From Pseudoalteromonas sp. R3 (lineage in GTDB: Bacteria > Pseudomonadota > Gammaproteobacteria > Enterobacterales > Alteromonadaceae), in NCBI RefSeq assembly GCF_004014715.1, contig NZ_CP034835.1:744001-808000 (forward strand): a stretch of 64,000 nucleotides of DNA, written 5' to 3'. The position numbers and the translations under genes were made by a program. Shown piece by piece: positions 19,358 through 27,929 of this stretch; within the stretch, counting starts at the first letter, position 1, and each line of letters opens with the position of its first letter. The notes under the pieces were generated by a model that saw only the letters and a program-made list of their open reading frames with translations, was not told the DNA's origin and did no database searches.

Positions 19358-22153
19358 ATGGATTTCGGTGGCTTGCCCCATTCACTTGGGCATCTTGCAC
19401 TCGAACGCTGTCAGGCACTTTTTGCCCAACACTCGAATAATCAGGCTGTTTTAAGGCTGCTCGCCCTGAGTGATTTCGCCTATCGTATTTTGCAGCGTCA
19501 CCCACAGTGGATTGACTGGTTGCTGGATGCCGAACAGATGCGGCTGAGGACTTGTCCATCGCCACTGACTGAGCCACTGTGTGAACTCGATGAAGCCAGC
19601 TGCTTCAGGCAATTGCGAGAGTACCGCAAGCGTTACTGGCTTAAGCTGATGTGGCTCGACCTGGTGGCAGGTAACCCCATTGACGACAGTATTGCTTATC
19701 AGTCACGGTTGAGTGAAAAGCTGATTGACGCGGCAAATCGCTGGGCACACGCCAGTGTGGCAAAAAGCAATGGACAGGTGTGCGATGAGCAAGGCGAGGC
19801 TGTACCTATGCTCGTGTTGGGGATGGGCAAACTGGGCGGGGGAGAGCTGAATTTTTCTTCGGATATCGACCTGATTTTTACCTATCCATTTGCCAAATCC
19901 ACCGAAGGTGGACGTCGCAGCATTGAGGCACAGGTGTTTTATACCAAAGTGGCACAAAAGCTCATTGCAGCATTGGACCAGTGCACTGCCGACGGTCAGG
20001 TATTTCGGGTTGATATGCGTTTACGCCCCTTTGGTGATAGCGGGCCCTTGGTGATGAGCTTTGCTGCTATGGAAGACTATTATCAGGATCAGGGGCGTGA
20101 GTGGGAAAGGTATGCCATGCTTAAGGCGCGCCTGCTGGGCGAAGAAAACCGCTATTGGAGCGAATTTAAAACCCTTATCAGGCCCTTTGTTTTTCGACGT
20201 TACATAGATTTTTCGGTCATTGAATCCTTGCGTAAAATGAAGCATATGATTGCGCAGGAAGTACGGCGTAAAGGGCTCACAAACAACATCAAGCTTGGCG
20301 CTGGCGGGATCCGGGAAGTAGAGTTCATTGTTCAGGCACTGCAGATGATCCGCGGAGGCCGCGAGCCAGAGCTACAGACGCCGTCTTTGTTATCGGCATT
20401 GCAGCAACTTCAGCATCTTTGTTTAATCCCCGCTGAAGTAGGCGAAGTGCTGTCTCAGCAGTACCTCTTGTTACGTCGCACAGAGCAGTATTTACAGGCT
20501 TTTGACGATAGTCAGACACAAACGCTGCCGGATCACGAACAGGATCAGTTGCGCTTGACGGTGTTGCTTGATTGCACCCAATACAGCGAGGTACTTAACA
20601 AGCTGGAGCAGGCCCAGGCTGCTGTCAGGGCCGAATTTACTCAGGTGATTGGTGAAGAGCCTGAGCTGGGAGAAGCGCTGGCGCCAGAGTTTATTTCGGC
20701 ATGGGAGCAACGCGATATCAGTTATCTGGAGTCGCCCCTGCCTGACGCGGTCAGCGAAGCCTGGCAAACGTCGCTTGATGCTTTTCATTTGGGATTGAGC
20801 AAAATACAAATGGGGACGCGTGGCAGAGATGTACTGGATAAACTGATGCCTGCACTACTTAGTGAGATTACCCAGGCACCCGTTGCTGAGATACTGGAGC
20901 GGGTACTGCAGGTGATACTGAAAGTTGCTTCGCGAACGGCTTATCTTGAACTGTTGTTTGAAAACCGCGGTGCACTGCAGCAGCTTATTAAATTGTGTGC
21001 TCACAGTGTCTGGATAGCAGAGCAAATTGCCCGCTACCCGATTTTGCTGGATGAGCTGATCGATCCGGCGGTGCTTTATCGGCCGTTGCCGCTGAGTGCC
21101 TATTACAGTGAAGTACAGCAGTACTTTTTACGCATCGACAGTGAGGATCTCGAATTACAAATGGAAGCGCTGCGCCAGTTTAAGCAAACTCAGGCGCTGC
21201 GTATTGCTGCGGCAGATGCGACCGGTGTATTGGATATCATGAAAGTGAGCGATCACCTCACTGCGCTGGCAGAAGCCATTATTGCCAAGGCCGTGGATAT
21301 TGCCTGGCAACAAATGGTGGCGCGTTATGGTGCGCCCGAAGGGGCTGATGTCGAACACAAAGGCTTTGCTGTGGTGGCCTACGGAAAAGCGGGTGGGCTG
21401 GAGTTGGGGTACAACTCAGACCTTGACCTGGTGTTTGTCCATAATCGCGATGGTAACAGCGTTACCACAGGTGATAAGTCGATTTCTTCACGCCAATTCT
21501 ATTTAAAGCTGGCGCAGCGTTTGATGCACTTGTTCAATACCCGGACTAACTCGGGGATCCTGTATGAACTAGACACCCGCTTACGACCTGAAGGCAATTC
21601 TGGTTTGCTGGCAATCAATATCGAGAGTTTCTATCAGTATCAGCTGCAGCAGGCCTGGACCTGGGAACATCAGGCTTTGGTACGCTCTCGTATGATACTG
21701 GGTGAACCTGAACTTGTTTCTCGATTCAATGAGATCCGCAGTGAAGTTTTGTGCCATAGCAGAGATAGTGGCGCACTTTGCAAGGATATTGTTGAGATGC
21801 GAGAAAAGATGCGAGGACATTTGGATAAGAGCACAGACTCACAATTCGATCTGAAGCAGGGCGTAGGCGGCATGACAGACATTGAGTTCATTGCTCAGTA
21901 TCTGGTTTTGAATTACAGCCATGCGCACTCTGAATTGGCACGTTTCCCCGATAACATCCGCATTCTCGAGATGGCATATCATGCAGGTGTCATTGATGAG
22001 CGCACTCAGAAGGCACTGACCGAGGCGTATTGCGAGTTTCGTGATCAGTATCACTTACATAGCCTGAACGCGGCAGGGCGGTGCGTACCCTTGCAGGATG
22101 TCTCTGAACTGGTGGTAGCAGTGCGGGCAGCCTGGCAACAGTTATTAGGGTAA
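19358..22153 (+). CDS. glnE: Glutamine synthetase adenylyltransferase/deadenylylase
   Basis: Bifunctional regulator of glutamine synthetase: adds and removes AMP in response to nitrogen status through PII. The 931-residue protein has two nucleotidyltransferase domains, one at the N-terminus with GGELNFSSDIDLIFTY near residue 164 (removal) and one at the C-terminus with GGLELGYNSDLDLVFVH near 684 (addition), separated by a regulatory region. The start is preceded by GGAGA. Length agrees with E. coli GlnE (946). A hairpin terminator follows at once. Confidence 0.96.
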   Translation: MDFGGLPHSLGHLALERCQALFAQHSNNQAVLRLLALSDFAYRILQRHPQWIDWLLDAEQMRLRTCPSPLTEPLCELDEASCFRQLREYRKRYWLKLMWLDLVAGNPIDDSIAYQSRLSEKLIDAANRWAHASVAKSNGQVCDEQGEAVPMLVLGMGKLGGGELNFSSDIDLIFTYPFAKSTEGGRRSIEAQVFYTKVAQKLIAALDQCTADGQVFRVDMRLRPFGDSGPLVMSFAAMEDYYQDQGREWERYAMLKARLLGEENRYWSEFKTLIRPFVFRRYIDFSVIESLRKMKHMIAQEVRRKGLTNNIKLGAGGIREVEFIVQALQMIRGGREPELQTPSLLSALQQLQHLCLIPAEVGEVLSQQYLLLRRTEQYLQAFDDSQTQTLPDHEQDQLRLTVLLDCTQYSEVLNKLEQAQAAVRAEFTQVIGEEPELGEALAPEFISAWEQRDISYLESPLPDAVSEAWQTSLDAFHLGLSKIQMGTRGRDVLDKLMPALLSEITQAPVAEILERVLQVILKVASRTAYLELLFENRGALQQLIKLCAHSVWIAEQIARYPILLDELIDPAVLYRPLPLSAYYSEVQQYFLRIDSEDLELQMEALRQFKQTQALRIAAADATGVLDIMKVSDHLTALAEAIIAKAVDIAWQQMVARYGAPEGADVEHKGFAVVAYGKAGGLELGYNSDLDLVFVHNRDGNSVTTGDKSISSRQFYLKLAQRLMHLFNTRTNSGILYELDTRLRPEGNSGLLAINIESFYQYQLQQAWTWEHQALVRSRMILGEPELVSRFNEIRSEVLCHSRDSGALCKDIVEMREKMRGHLDKSTDSQFDLKQGVGGMTDIEFIAQYLVLNYSHAHSELARFPDNIRILEMAYHAGVIDERTQKALTEAYCEFRDQYHLHSLNAAGRCVPLQDVSELVVAVRAAWQQLLG

Positions 22154-22154
22154 G

Positions 22155-22181
22155 GCCGGAGAAAGTGCTTCTCTCTCCGGC
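22155..22181 (+). terminator. glnE terminator hairpin
   Basis: Inverted repeat GCCGGAGA / TCTCCGGC with an 11-nt spacer, directly after the glnE stop. There is no long T run, so it may act in both directions for glnE and the converging TcpQ-domain gene. Confidence 0.6.
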
Positions 22182-22190
22182 TTCAATGGA

Positions 22191-22798
22191 TTATTTAGTC
22201 AGGCGACGGCAGTTTTCGCGCACAAAGCGTGATGGGTTTTGGGTGATGACTGCCGCTCGCTGGCGATGACAAAAGAAGGTATAGACTTCAAATTCAAAGT
22301 CGTCGTTAATGGCTGTGCCAACCTGATACAGAGTAGACACAAAGTTCGTGTCGACCCGGAAATTGTGTTTTACCACATAGTCTTTATCCAGATACCAGAA
22401 TAGCTCAACGTCTTCTTTCTTTGCGTAGTTGCTCAGCACACCACGCAGGGTCTCGCCGCTGTCAAAACGACGGGGTTGGATCTCGCCGGTCCAGCGCTGA
22501 GGTGCGGGTTTTACCACTAAGCCGCGCTGTGCGATGGCATCGTCCAGCGGGTAGGTGGGTTTGCCCAGATCCAGTACGTATTTGTCCCGCTCAGTATTAC
22601 GCTCGTTGAAGTTGCGTTTAAACCCCTCGTAAAACTGCGTAAACCCCTGCGCGGCGGCATTAGTGGTATCCCTAAATTCCATTGAGGGAAGATTGCCATA
22701 CAAAAATAATATGCGGCCCACACCAGTAATACACCTAACGACAGGTGTTTGGTCCAGAACCACATGTTTGATAAGCGTTTTGAACGTTTTTTAGCCAT
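22191..22798 (-). pseudogene. TcpQ-domain membrane protein, interrupted by a frameshift
   Basis: Two overlapping frames together give one protein of about 202 residues. The first frame (from 22798) holds a basic N-terminus MAKKRSKRLSN and a membrane segment LGVLLVWAAYYFCMAIF. The second frame holds FRDTTNAAAQGF and, at the C-terminus, a domain like the toxin co-regulated pilus protein TcpQ (ETLRGVLSNYAKKEDVELFW, then VGTAINDDFEFEV). The break is near 22674-22676 in a run of three A (plus strand); one added A restores QWNFRDTTNAA. So the gene is either freshly inactivated or misread by one base. It lies 30 bp downstream of the lpxL-like gene. The role is unknown; TcpQ domains occur in type IV pilus and outer-membrane assembly proteins. 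Confidence 0.65.
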
Positions 22799-22828
22799 AC
22801 TGTCACGACACACTTAATGCTAAAGTTA

Positions 22829-23769
22829 CTAATAATACGATGGCGCGTTTTCATCCGGACGCGTTTTAAAGCGTCGGTGCAACCACATATACTGCTCCGG
22901 GGCCTGTTCAATGGCCTGCTCCATACGCTGGTTAACCCGCGTGACGTCGGTTTGAGGATCGCCACTGGGGAAAGCTGCAAGCGCGGGCTGGATTTCTATA
23001 TGATATTTTCCTTATCATCCCGGGCGCCATGTAAACTTAATGTCTCACAATTTTTGCTTCCTGCAAAGAGCAGTGTTCCCGTTGTAGATGCAGCATCAGG
23101 TACGGCAAAAAAAGGTGCAAATTCACAGCGGTTGCGACCATAGTCCTGATCGGGCAGGTAATAACAGAGTTTTTTATTCTTCAGTGCCTGTAGTAGCCCC
23201 TTTACGTCGCGCTTACCAATCAAGAATTCATTAGAGCGCAACCGGCCTTTGGTCATAAAGTATTCCATCAGAGGATTGTTATGCGGACGATAAAAGCCAA
23301 TACCAGGTTGCTCAGTGCCCAATACTCTGCCAAGCATTTCCAGGTGTAGCATGTGCGGCACTAGCAGGAGTACGCCTTTGCCATTATTCTGTGCCTGTTC
23401 AATATGTTCCATGCCTTTGATTGAGCCTATCACGCGGTTGATACGCCACTGTGGCCACCACCATGCCATCGATGTTTCGAATGTAGCTATGCCCGTGTTC
23501 TCCATATTTTTTAATACCATATTGGCACGCTGCTGTTCATCCATATCAGGAAAGCACAAACGCAGATTCACATCGGCAATATGCCGACGTTTCTTCAGCA
23601 GGCGGTGCACCAGACGGCCAAGCATTTTTCCCAGCCACAATTGCAGGCCCTGCGGAAGCCAGGACAGGGCATATAAGAAAAACACGCTGAGCCAGGTTGG
23701 CCAGAACTTAGGGGCTAAAAATGCCAGCTTAAAGGTGGGGTTGTTAACCAAAGGTGGACTCTCGTTCAA
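22829..23769 (-). pseudogene. lpxL: LpxL/LpxP-type lipid A acyltransferase with a late frameshift
   Basis: Inner-membrane acyltransferase that adds a secondary fatty acid to Kdo-lipid A. It has the N-terminal NPTFKLAFLAPKFWPTWL, the catalytic HX4E motif HMLHLE near residue 122, and GIGFYRPHNNPLMEYF and YYLPDQDYGR. The open frame stops at 22996 after 257 residues, but the next frame continues with a standard family C-terminus (AFPSGDPQTDVTRVNQ, then QYMWLHRRFKTRPDE) to a stop at 22829. One inserted T near 23006 would join them into a 313-residue protein, the usual length. The missing base may be a sequence error. The choice of LpxL over LpxM is based on overall style only. Confidence 0.8.
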
Positions 23770-23870
23770 ACTTCAAAGGGTTAGTTTAGCGATATCGGCT
23801 GAACAGCTCAAGAGAGCGGCAATGAGCGCCGACCTCTAATTCATGCCAGAGCAAGGTTTTCTGAGGGCAG

Positions 23871-23897
23871 AAAAAAACCGGCTTATGCCGGTTTTTT
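23871..23897. terminator. Bidirectional terminator between tolC and the lpxL-like gene
   Basis: A strong hairpin, AAAAAAACCGGC-TTAT-GCCGGTTTTTT, with A and T runs on both sides. It ends tolC transcription (minus strand) 17 bp after its stop codon. Confidence 0.9.
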
Positions 23898-23913
23898 CAT
23901 AACTTACTTAGGG

Positions 23914-25260
23914 TTAGCCTGCAACCAGACCTCGGTTGATGGCTTCTAAGTCGCTACGGTTCAAAGTACCTGCTGCTTGCTTTAGTCTTAGCGTAGACAG
24001 CACGTATTGATAACGCAGGTCAGCCAGGTTACGTTTGGCGTTGTAAAGGTTACGGGTACTTACCAATACATCCACGATGGTACGTGTACCAACTTCAAAG
24101 CCAGCTTCTGTTGCTTGTAATGCACTCTCGGCTGATACAACGGCCTGCTCTAGCGCACGGTAGGTTGCAACGTCCGACATCACCTGATTGTAAGAGGTGA
24201 TCACTGAGCGAGTCACGTTACGCATTGCGGCTTCTAAGTCTTCACTGGCTGCAACGTATAACGCACGTGCCTGATCGGTCGCAGCCACAGTTTTACCGCC
24301 TGAGTAAATTGGCACGTTTAGCGTCAGGCCAATGCTGGTACCATCAGTGCGAGGCTGTAATTCAGCGCCTTCGCTGTTGCTCAATGTATCAGTATAAGAC
24401 GCCGTTAAGTCCAGGGTCGGGTAATGACCAGACTGAGCCAGGTCGATTTGATCCTGAGCAATATCTAACGCCGATTTTGCGACCTGCAATGACAGGTTTT
24501 GCTCTTTAGCCAGAGCAATAAAGTCGTTGGTCTGTTTGCCAGGCTTAACGGTTGAGAACTTGTCTGTGTTCAGTTTGTCCAGCTTGGCATGGTACTTACC
24601 TGTGATAGTACGCAAGGTTTCACGGGCAGTTTCGACATTATTTTGTGCCACAATCTCGTTTGCCACAGACTGGTCAAACTGTGCCTGAGCTTCGTGTACA
24701 TCGGTGATGGCGGTCAGACCCACTTCATAGCGCTGTTTGGTTTGTTCCAGCTGACGCTCAATGGCGCGTTTTTCGGCTTGTACAAATTCCAGTGTATCCA
24801 GCTTGCTTAGTACGTCGAAGTAACCTTCTGCAACACGCACAATCAAATCCTGTTGTTGCTGCTCATAATTGGTCAGCGACTGCATTGCTTGTTTTTCTGC
24901 AATGGTCAGGTTTTGCCAGGTTGCCATACTAAATATAGTCTGGTTCAGTGTCACAGTACGAGTTAGTTGGTCTCCCCAGGTATCAACAACGGTGTAGCCG
25001 GTTGAATCGTTCTGGCCAGGCAGTGTAGATTCACCATCGTTGTCCGTATAATTCATACGGAATCCCAGTGATGGTAAAAGATCGCCAAGGGCTGCGTCCT
25101 GGGCATACTTTTGTGCGTCAGCCTGGGCTTTGGCTTTTAATACAGTGGGATCGTTTGCCGTGGCAATTTCGTACACTTGCAACAGATCTTCTGCCTGTGA
25201 GGCTGTGCTGGAAAGGGCGCAGGCAACACCGATAAACAGAGATAGAATGCTTTTTTTCAT
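23914..25260 (-). CDS. tolC: Outer-membrane channel TolC
   Basis: Trimeric outer-membrane exit duct for RND pumps and type I secretion, 448 residues. A cleavable signal (about 1-23, ending SQA) is followed by EDLLQVYEIATANDPTVLKA, the usual mature start. Two structural repeats of long helices follow; VGTRTIVDVLVSTRNLYNAKRNLADLRYQYVL is present near the end (about residues 391-422). It is divergent from nudF, an arrangement conserved with E. coli tolC-nudF. It may serve the CusA pump and other exporters. Confidence 0.95.
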   Translation of the reverse strand: MKKSILSLFIGVACALSSTASQAEDLLQVYEIATANDPTVLKAKAQADAQKYAQDAALGDLLPSLGFRMNYTDNDGESTLPGQNDSTGYTVVDTWGDQLTRTVTLNQTIFSMATWQNLTIAEKQAMQSLTNYEQQQQDLIVRVAEGYFDVLSKLDTLEFVQAEKRAIERQLEQTKQRYEVGLTAITDVHEAQAQFDQSVANEIVAQNNVETARETLRTITGKYHAKLDKLNTDKFSTVKPGKQTNDFIALAKEQNLSLQVAKSALDIAQDQIDLAQSGHYPTLDLTASYTDTLSNSEGAELQPRTDGTSIGLTLNVPIYSGGKTVAATDQARALYVAASEDLEAAMRNVTRSVITSYNQVMSDVATYRALEQAVVSAESALQATEAGFEVGTRTIVDVLVSTRNLYNAKRNLADLRYQYVLSTLRLKQAAGTLNRSDLEAINRGLVAG

Positions 25261-25493
25261 TATTTGCTCAGTCCTTAGACAATTTTCATTGTCGGCATGT
25301 TACCTTGTTTTCGTCATTTCCTATATAAGGAAAGTGGCAAATCCGTCAGAACAAGTGTAACAGAATATAATACGGTTCAGTTTGGGGCTTCCCCAGTTAA
25401 AGAACGGTAAAATAAGATAAAATTCGAGAACCCCTATGATGGGGGCTTGGGGTTAAAAATTAAACCCCGATCATGAAAAAAATGGGATTAAAG

Positions 25494-26123
25494 ATGAAAC
25501 CAATTGCACAATTTAATCATCAGGATGTCGAATTTAATGAGCCTGAGCGCTGTTATGACAAATTCTTTAAGATTGACCTGTATGCATTTAAACATGCGCT
25601 GTTTGCCGGTGGTCAGTCACAGACCATTTATCGCGAGATATTAGAGCGGGGCCATGCGGTAGCTGTGCTGCCATATGACCCCAAAACGGATCAGGTCTTA
25701 CTCATTGAGCAGATCCGCATCGGTGCGCTGGCAACTAAGGACTCTCCCTGGTTGCTGGAATGCATCGCTGGCATGGCAGAAGGGAGCCTGGATTATGAAG
25801 CTGTGGTGCGCAAAGAAGCGGTGGAAGAGGCTGGGCTGGTGTTAGATGAGCTGCACTATATGACGTCGTATTTATCCAGCCCTGGTGGTTCTACGGAGCG
25901 TTTGTACTTATATCTGGCCAAAGCTGACCTCAGTGAGGCTGGTGGTATCTATGGTTTGCCTGAAGAAGGTGAAGACATCAAAGTGCATGTGATGCCTTTT
26001 TCTGAGGCTATGGCACGGCTCGAAAATGAGGAAATAGATAACGCTGCTACTGTGATTAGTCTACAATGGTTGGCGTTACACAAACCCGAGATGTTGGCGC
26101 AGTGGCAATCTCAGTCCATCTAA
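25494..26123 (+). CDS. nudF: ADP-ribose pyrophosphatase NudF
   Basis: Nudix hydrolase splitting ADP-ribose into AMP and ribose 5-phosphate. The Nudix box runs GMAEGSLDYEAVVRKEAVEE near residues 95-114, with Lys-Glu where the consensus has Arg-Glu. In-frame ATGs exist at 25473, 25482 and 25494; the last is chosen because GGGATTAAAG lies just before it and the 209-residue product equals E. coli NudF in length. First gene of the nudF-yqiB-cpdA-yqiA-parE-parC run. Confidence 0.93.
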   Translation: MKPIAQFNHQDVEFNEPERCYDKFFKIDLYAFKHALFAGGQSQTIYREILERGHAVAVLPYDPKTDQVLLIEQIRIGALATKDSPWLLECIAGMAEGSLDYEAVVRKEAVEEAGLVLDELHYMTSYLSSPGGSTERLYLYLAKADLSEAGGIYGLPEEGEDIKVHVMPFSEAMARLENEEIDNAATVISLQWLALHKPEMLAQWQSQSI

Positions 26124-26147
26124 AATGAGGTCGTTTGATCAGCGGTT

Positions 26148-26588
26148 ATGCAAAAAGAGTACATCCAGTCATTACCCAAATACATCACTTTATGCGAACG
26201 CAACTATCTGCGGGCGCTAAAACTGCTTCCCGAAGAAAGCGTGGGAAGCAGCCGTGAAGTACACCTTGGCGCAGCCAGTTACCAGATCCGCATTGACGGC
26301 ATTGCCCGTTACACCACAGATATTGCGGTGGTGCAGAAACAACAGATCAGCGCCCATCTGGATGATTTCGCTTTATCTGTACGCTTATATCACGATGCCA
26401 AAGTGGCTGAGGTGATCCATCACGATTTTCATCAGCGCATTAAACCGTCCTATCGCTATCCTAATCCGGACATGCACCATAAAGACGAAAAATATCAGCT
26501 CAATGCGTTTTTAGCGGACTGGTTAATGGCTTGCCTGGAAAGTGGCAGGGTACCACTCAACTGGGATGTCAATAATGGCCTGGTTTGA
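26148..26588 (+). CDS. yqiB: DUF1249 family protein YqiB
   Basis: Small cytosolic protein of 146 residues, DUF1249 family, of unknown function. The conserved parts are YITLCERNYLRALKLLPE at the N-terminus and SYRYPNPDMHHKDEKYQLNA near 105-124. It is 24 bp downstream of nudF and overlaps the cpdA start by 14 bp, as expected for the conserved operon. Confidence 0.9.
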   Translation: MQKEYIQSLPKYITLCERNYLRALKLLPEESVGSSREVHLGAASYQIRIDGIARYTTDIAVVQKQQISAHLDDFALSVRLYHDAKVAEVIHHDFHQRIKPSYRYPNPDMHHKDEKYQLNAFLADWLMACLESGRVPLNWDVNNGLV

Positions 26589-27348
26589 GCAGTCGTATCA
26601 GTTCGGCGGTGCAGAGTTACGCCTGGCACATATCACAGACAGCCACCTGTTCGGGACTCGTGAGGGATGCTATTTTGAGGTTAACACGGCGGCGCATTTT
26701 AGCAGGGTGCTTGATGCCCTGGCTGGCGAGCAGCTCGATGGCGTGGTATTTGGTGGCGACTTAACCCAGGATCACAGTAGCGCCTCTTATGCTTTATTTG
26801 CTGAGTTACTGGCGCAATCAGCGCTTGATTGCCCGCTCTTTTGGGTGCCCGGCAACCATGATGATCTTGCTTTGCTGGCACAGATCAGCGAAGGACAGAT
26901 CAGTGCCGCTAAGTACTTGCAGTGCGAGCAGGGTGATATTGTGTTACTTAACAGCAAGGGACCGACACCCGCAGGCTGGTGCGATAAATCGCATCTGGCA
27001 GAGCTGGAGGGCGTGCTGTGCGACGCAACACGGCCTGTGTTGGCATTTTGTCACCATCATCCGGTCCCGATTGACGGTTATCTGGATAAACACATACTGG
27101 AAAATGGCCCACAGCTACTTAATACGCTGGTAAACAGTCAGTGTGTTGAGGCACTTATTCATGGTCATGTACATAATGCTTATACACAGCAGTACCGAGG
27201 CTTACCTGTTTATGCCACGCCTGCAACGTCTATTCAATTCACCAAGCATACGGCGCAGTGGCAACAGCAAAATCTCGGGCCTGCTTTTCGGCTGATCCAC
27301 TGGACAGCACAAGGTCTGCACACTGAGGTCAAATGGCTCGCAAATTAA
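26575..27348 (+). CDS. cpdA: 3',5'-cyclic-AMP phosphodiesterase CpdA
   Basis: Class III metallophosphodiesterase that hydrolyses cAMP and so tunes CRP-dependent genes. All five metal blocks are present in the 257-residue product: HITDSHLF, GGDLTQD, GNHDD, CHHHP and HGHVH. The start MAWFEQ is chosen; the first in-frame ATG, at 26542, would overlap yqiB by 47 bp. Its 3' end overlaps yqiA by 16 bp. Confidence 0.94.
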   Translation: MAWFEQSYQFGGAELRLAHITDSHLFGTREGCYFEVNTAAHFSRVLDALAGEQLDGVVFGGDLTQDHSSASYALFAELLAQSALDCPLFWVPGNHDDLALLAQISEGQISAAKYLQCEQGDIVLLNSKGPTPAGWCDKSHLAELEGVLCDATRPVLAFCHHHPVPIDGYLDKHILENGPQLLNTLVNSQCVEALIHGHVHNAYTQQYRGLPVYATPATSIQFTKHTAQWQQQNLGPAFRLIHWTAQGLHTEVKWLAN

Positions 27349-27929
27349 TCTACATTCATGGCTTTAACAGCTCGGAACAATCCTTTAAGGCGCAACAATT
27401 AGGCCAGTGGCTTGCACAGCAGCCGATAGACTGCACGTACCTCACACCCCGCTTACATTTCGACCCAGCGATAGCTGTGCTCCAGCTGGAGCAATTGATA
27501 GACAAAGACGCTGCGTTGATTGGCAGTTCACTGGGTGGGTTTTATGCGACTTATTTGTCGCAACGCCATGGTGTACGCGCTGTGGTCGTCAACCCGGCGG
27601 TCAGGCCATTTGAACTATTGCATGACTATCTTGGACCTCAGTATAATCCCTACCAGCAACAGCATTACACGTTGACGCATCAACATGTTGAAACTCTGCG
27701 TCAGCTCTACGTTGAGTCACTGCACTCACCAGAAAATATATTATTGCTACAACAAAGCGGCGATGAAGTGTTACCCTATCAACAGGCTGTAAACTACTTC
27801 AGCGCCAGCCCCAGTCATATTGAATTTGGCGGGGACCATAGTTTTATTGGTTTTGAGCGGTACTTTGACACCCTTGTCAGGTTTCTCGAAATCACCAACA
27901 CGAACAAAGAAAGTCAGATCCAATTATGA
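27333..27929 (+). CDS. yqiA: YqiA family esterase
   Basis: Alpha/beta-hydrolase of 198 residues with the family start YIHGFNSSEQSFKA, nucleophile elbow GSSLGG (Ser about residue 65), and an acid/His pair from SGDEVLPY and GGDHSF near the end. E. coli YqiA has esterase activity on short acyl and palmitoyl-CoA substrates. It overlaps both cpdA and parE by a few bases, so coupling is tight. Confidence 0.92.
   Translation: MARKLIYIHGFNSSEQSFKAQQLGQWLAQQPIDCTYLTPRLHFDPAIAVLQLEQLIDKDAALIGSSLGGFYATYLSQRHGVRAVVVNPAVRPFELLHDYLGPQYNPYQQQHYTLTHQHVETLRQLYVESLHSPENILLLQQSGDEVLPYQQAVNYFSASPSHIEFGGDHSFIGFERYFDTLVRFLEITNTNKESQIQL

Noticed and set aside
25449..25468. Inverted repeat GGGGTT / AACCCC just before nudF as an operator
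   Set aside because: Short, AT-rich centre, and several similar G/C runs lie around it by chance; nothing links it to a regulator.
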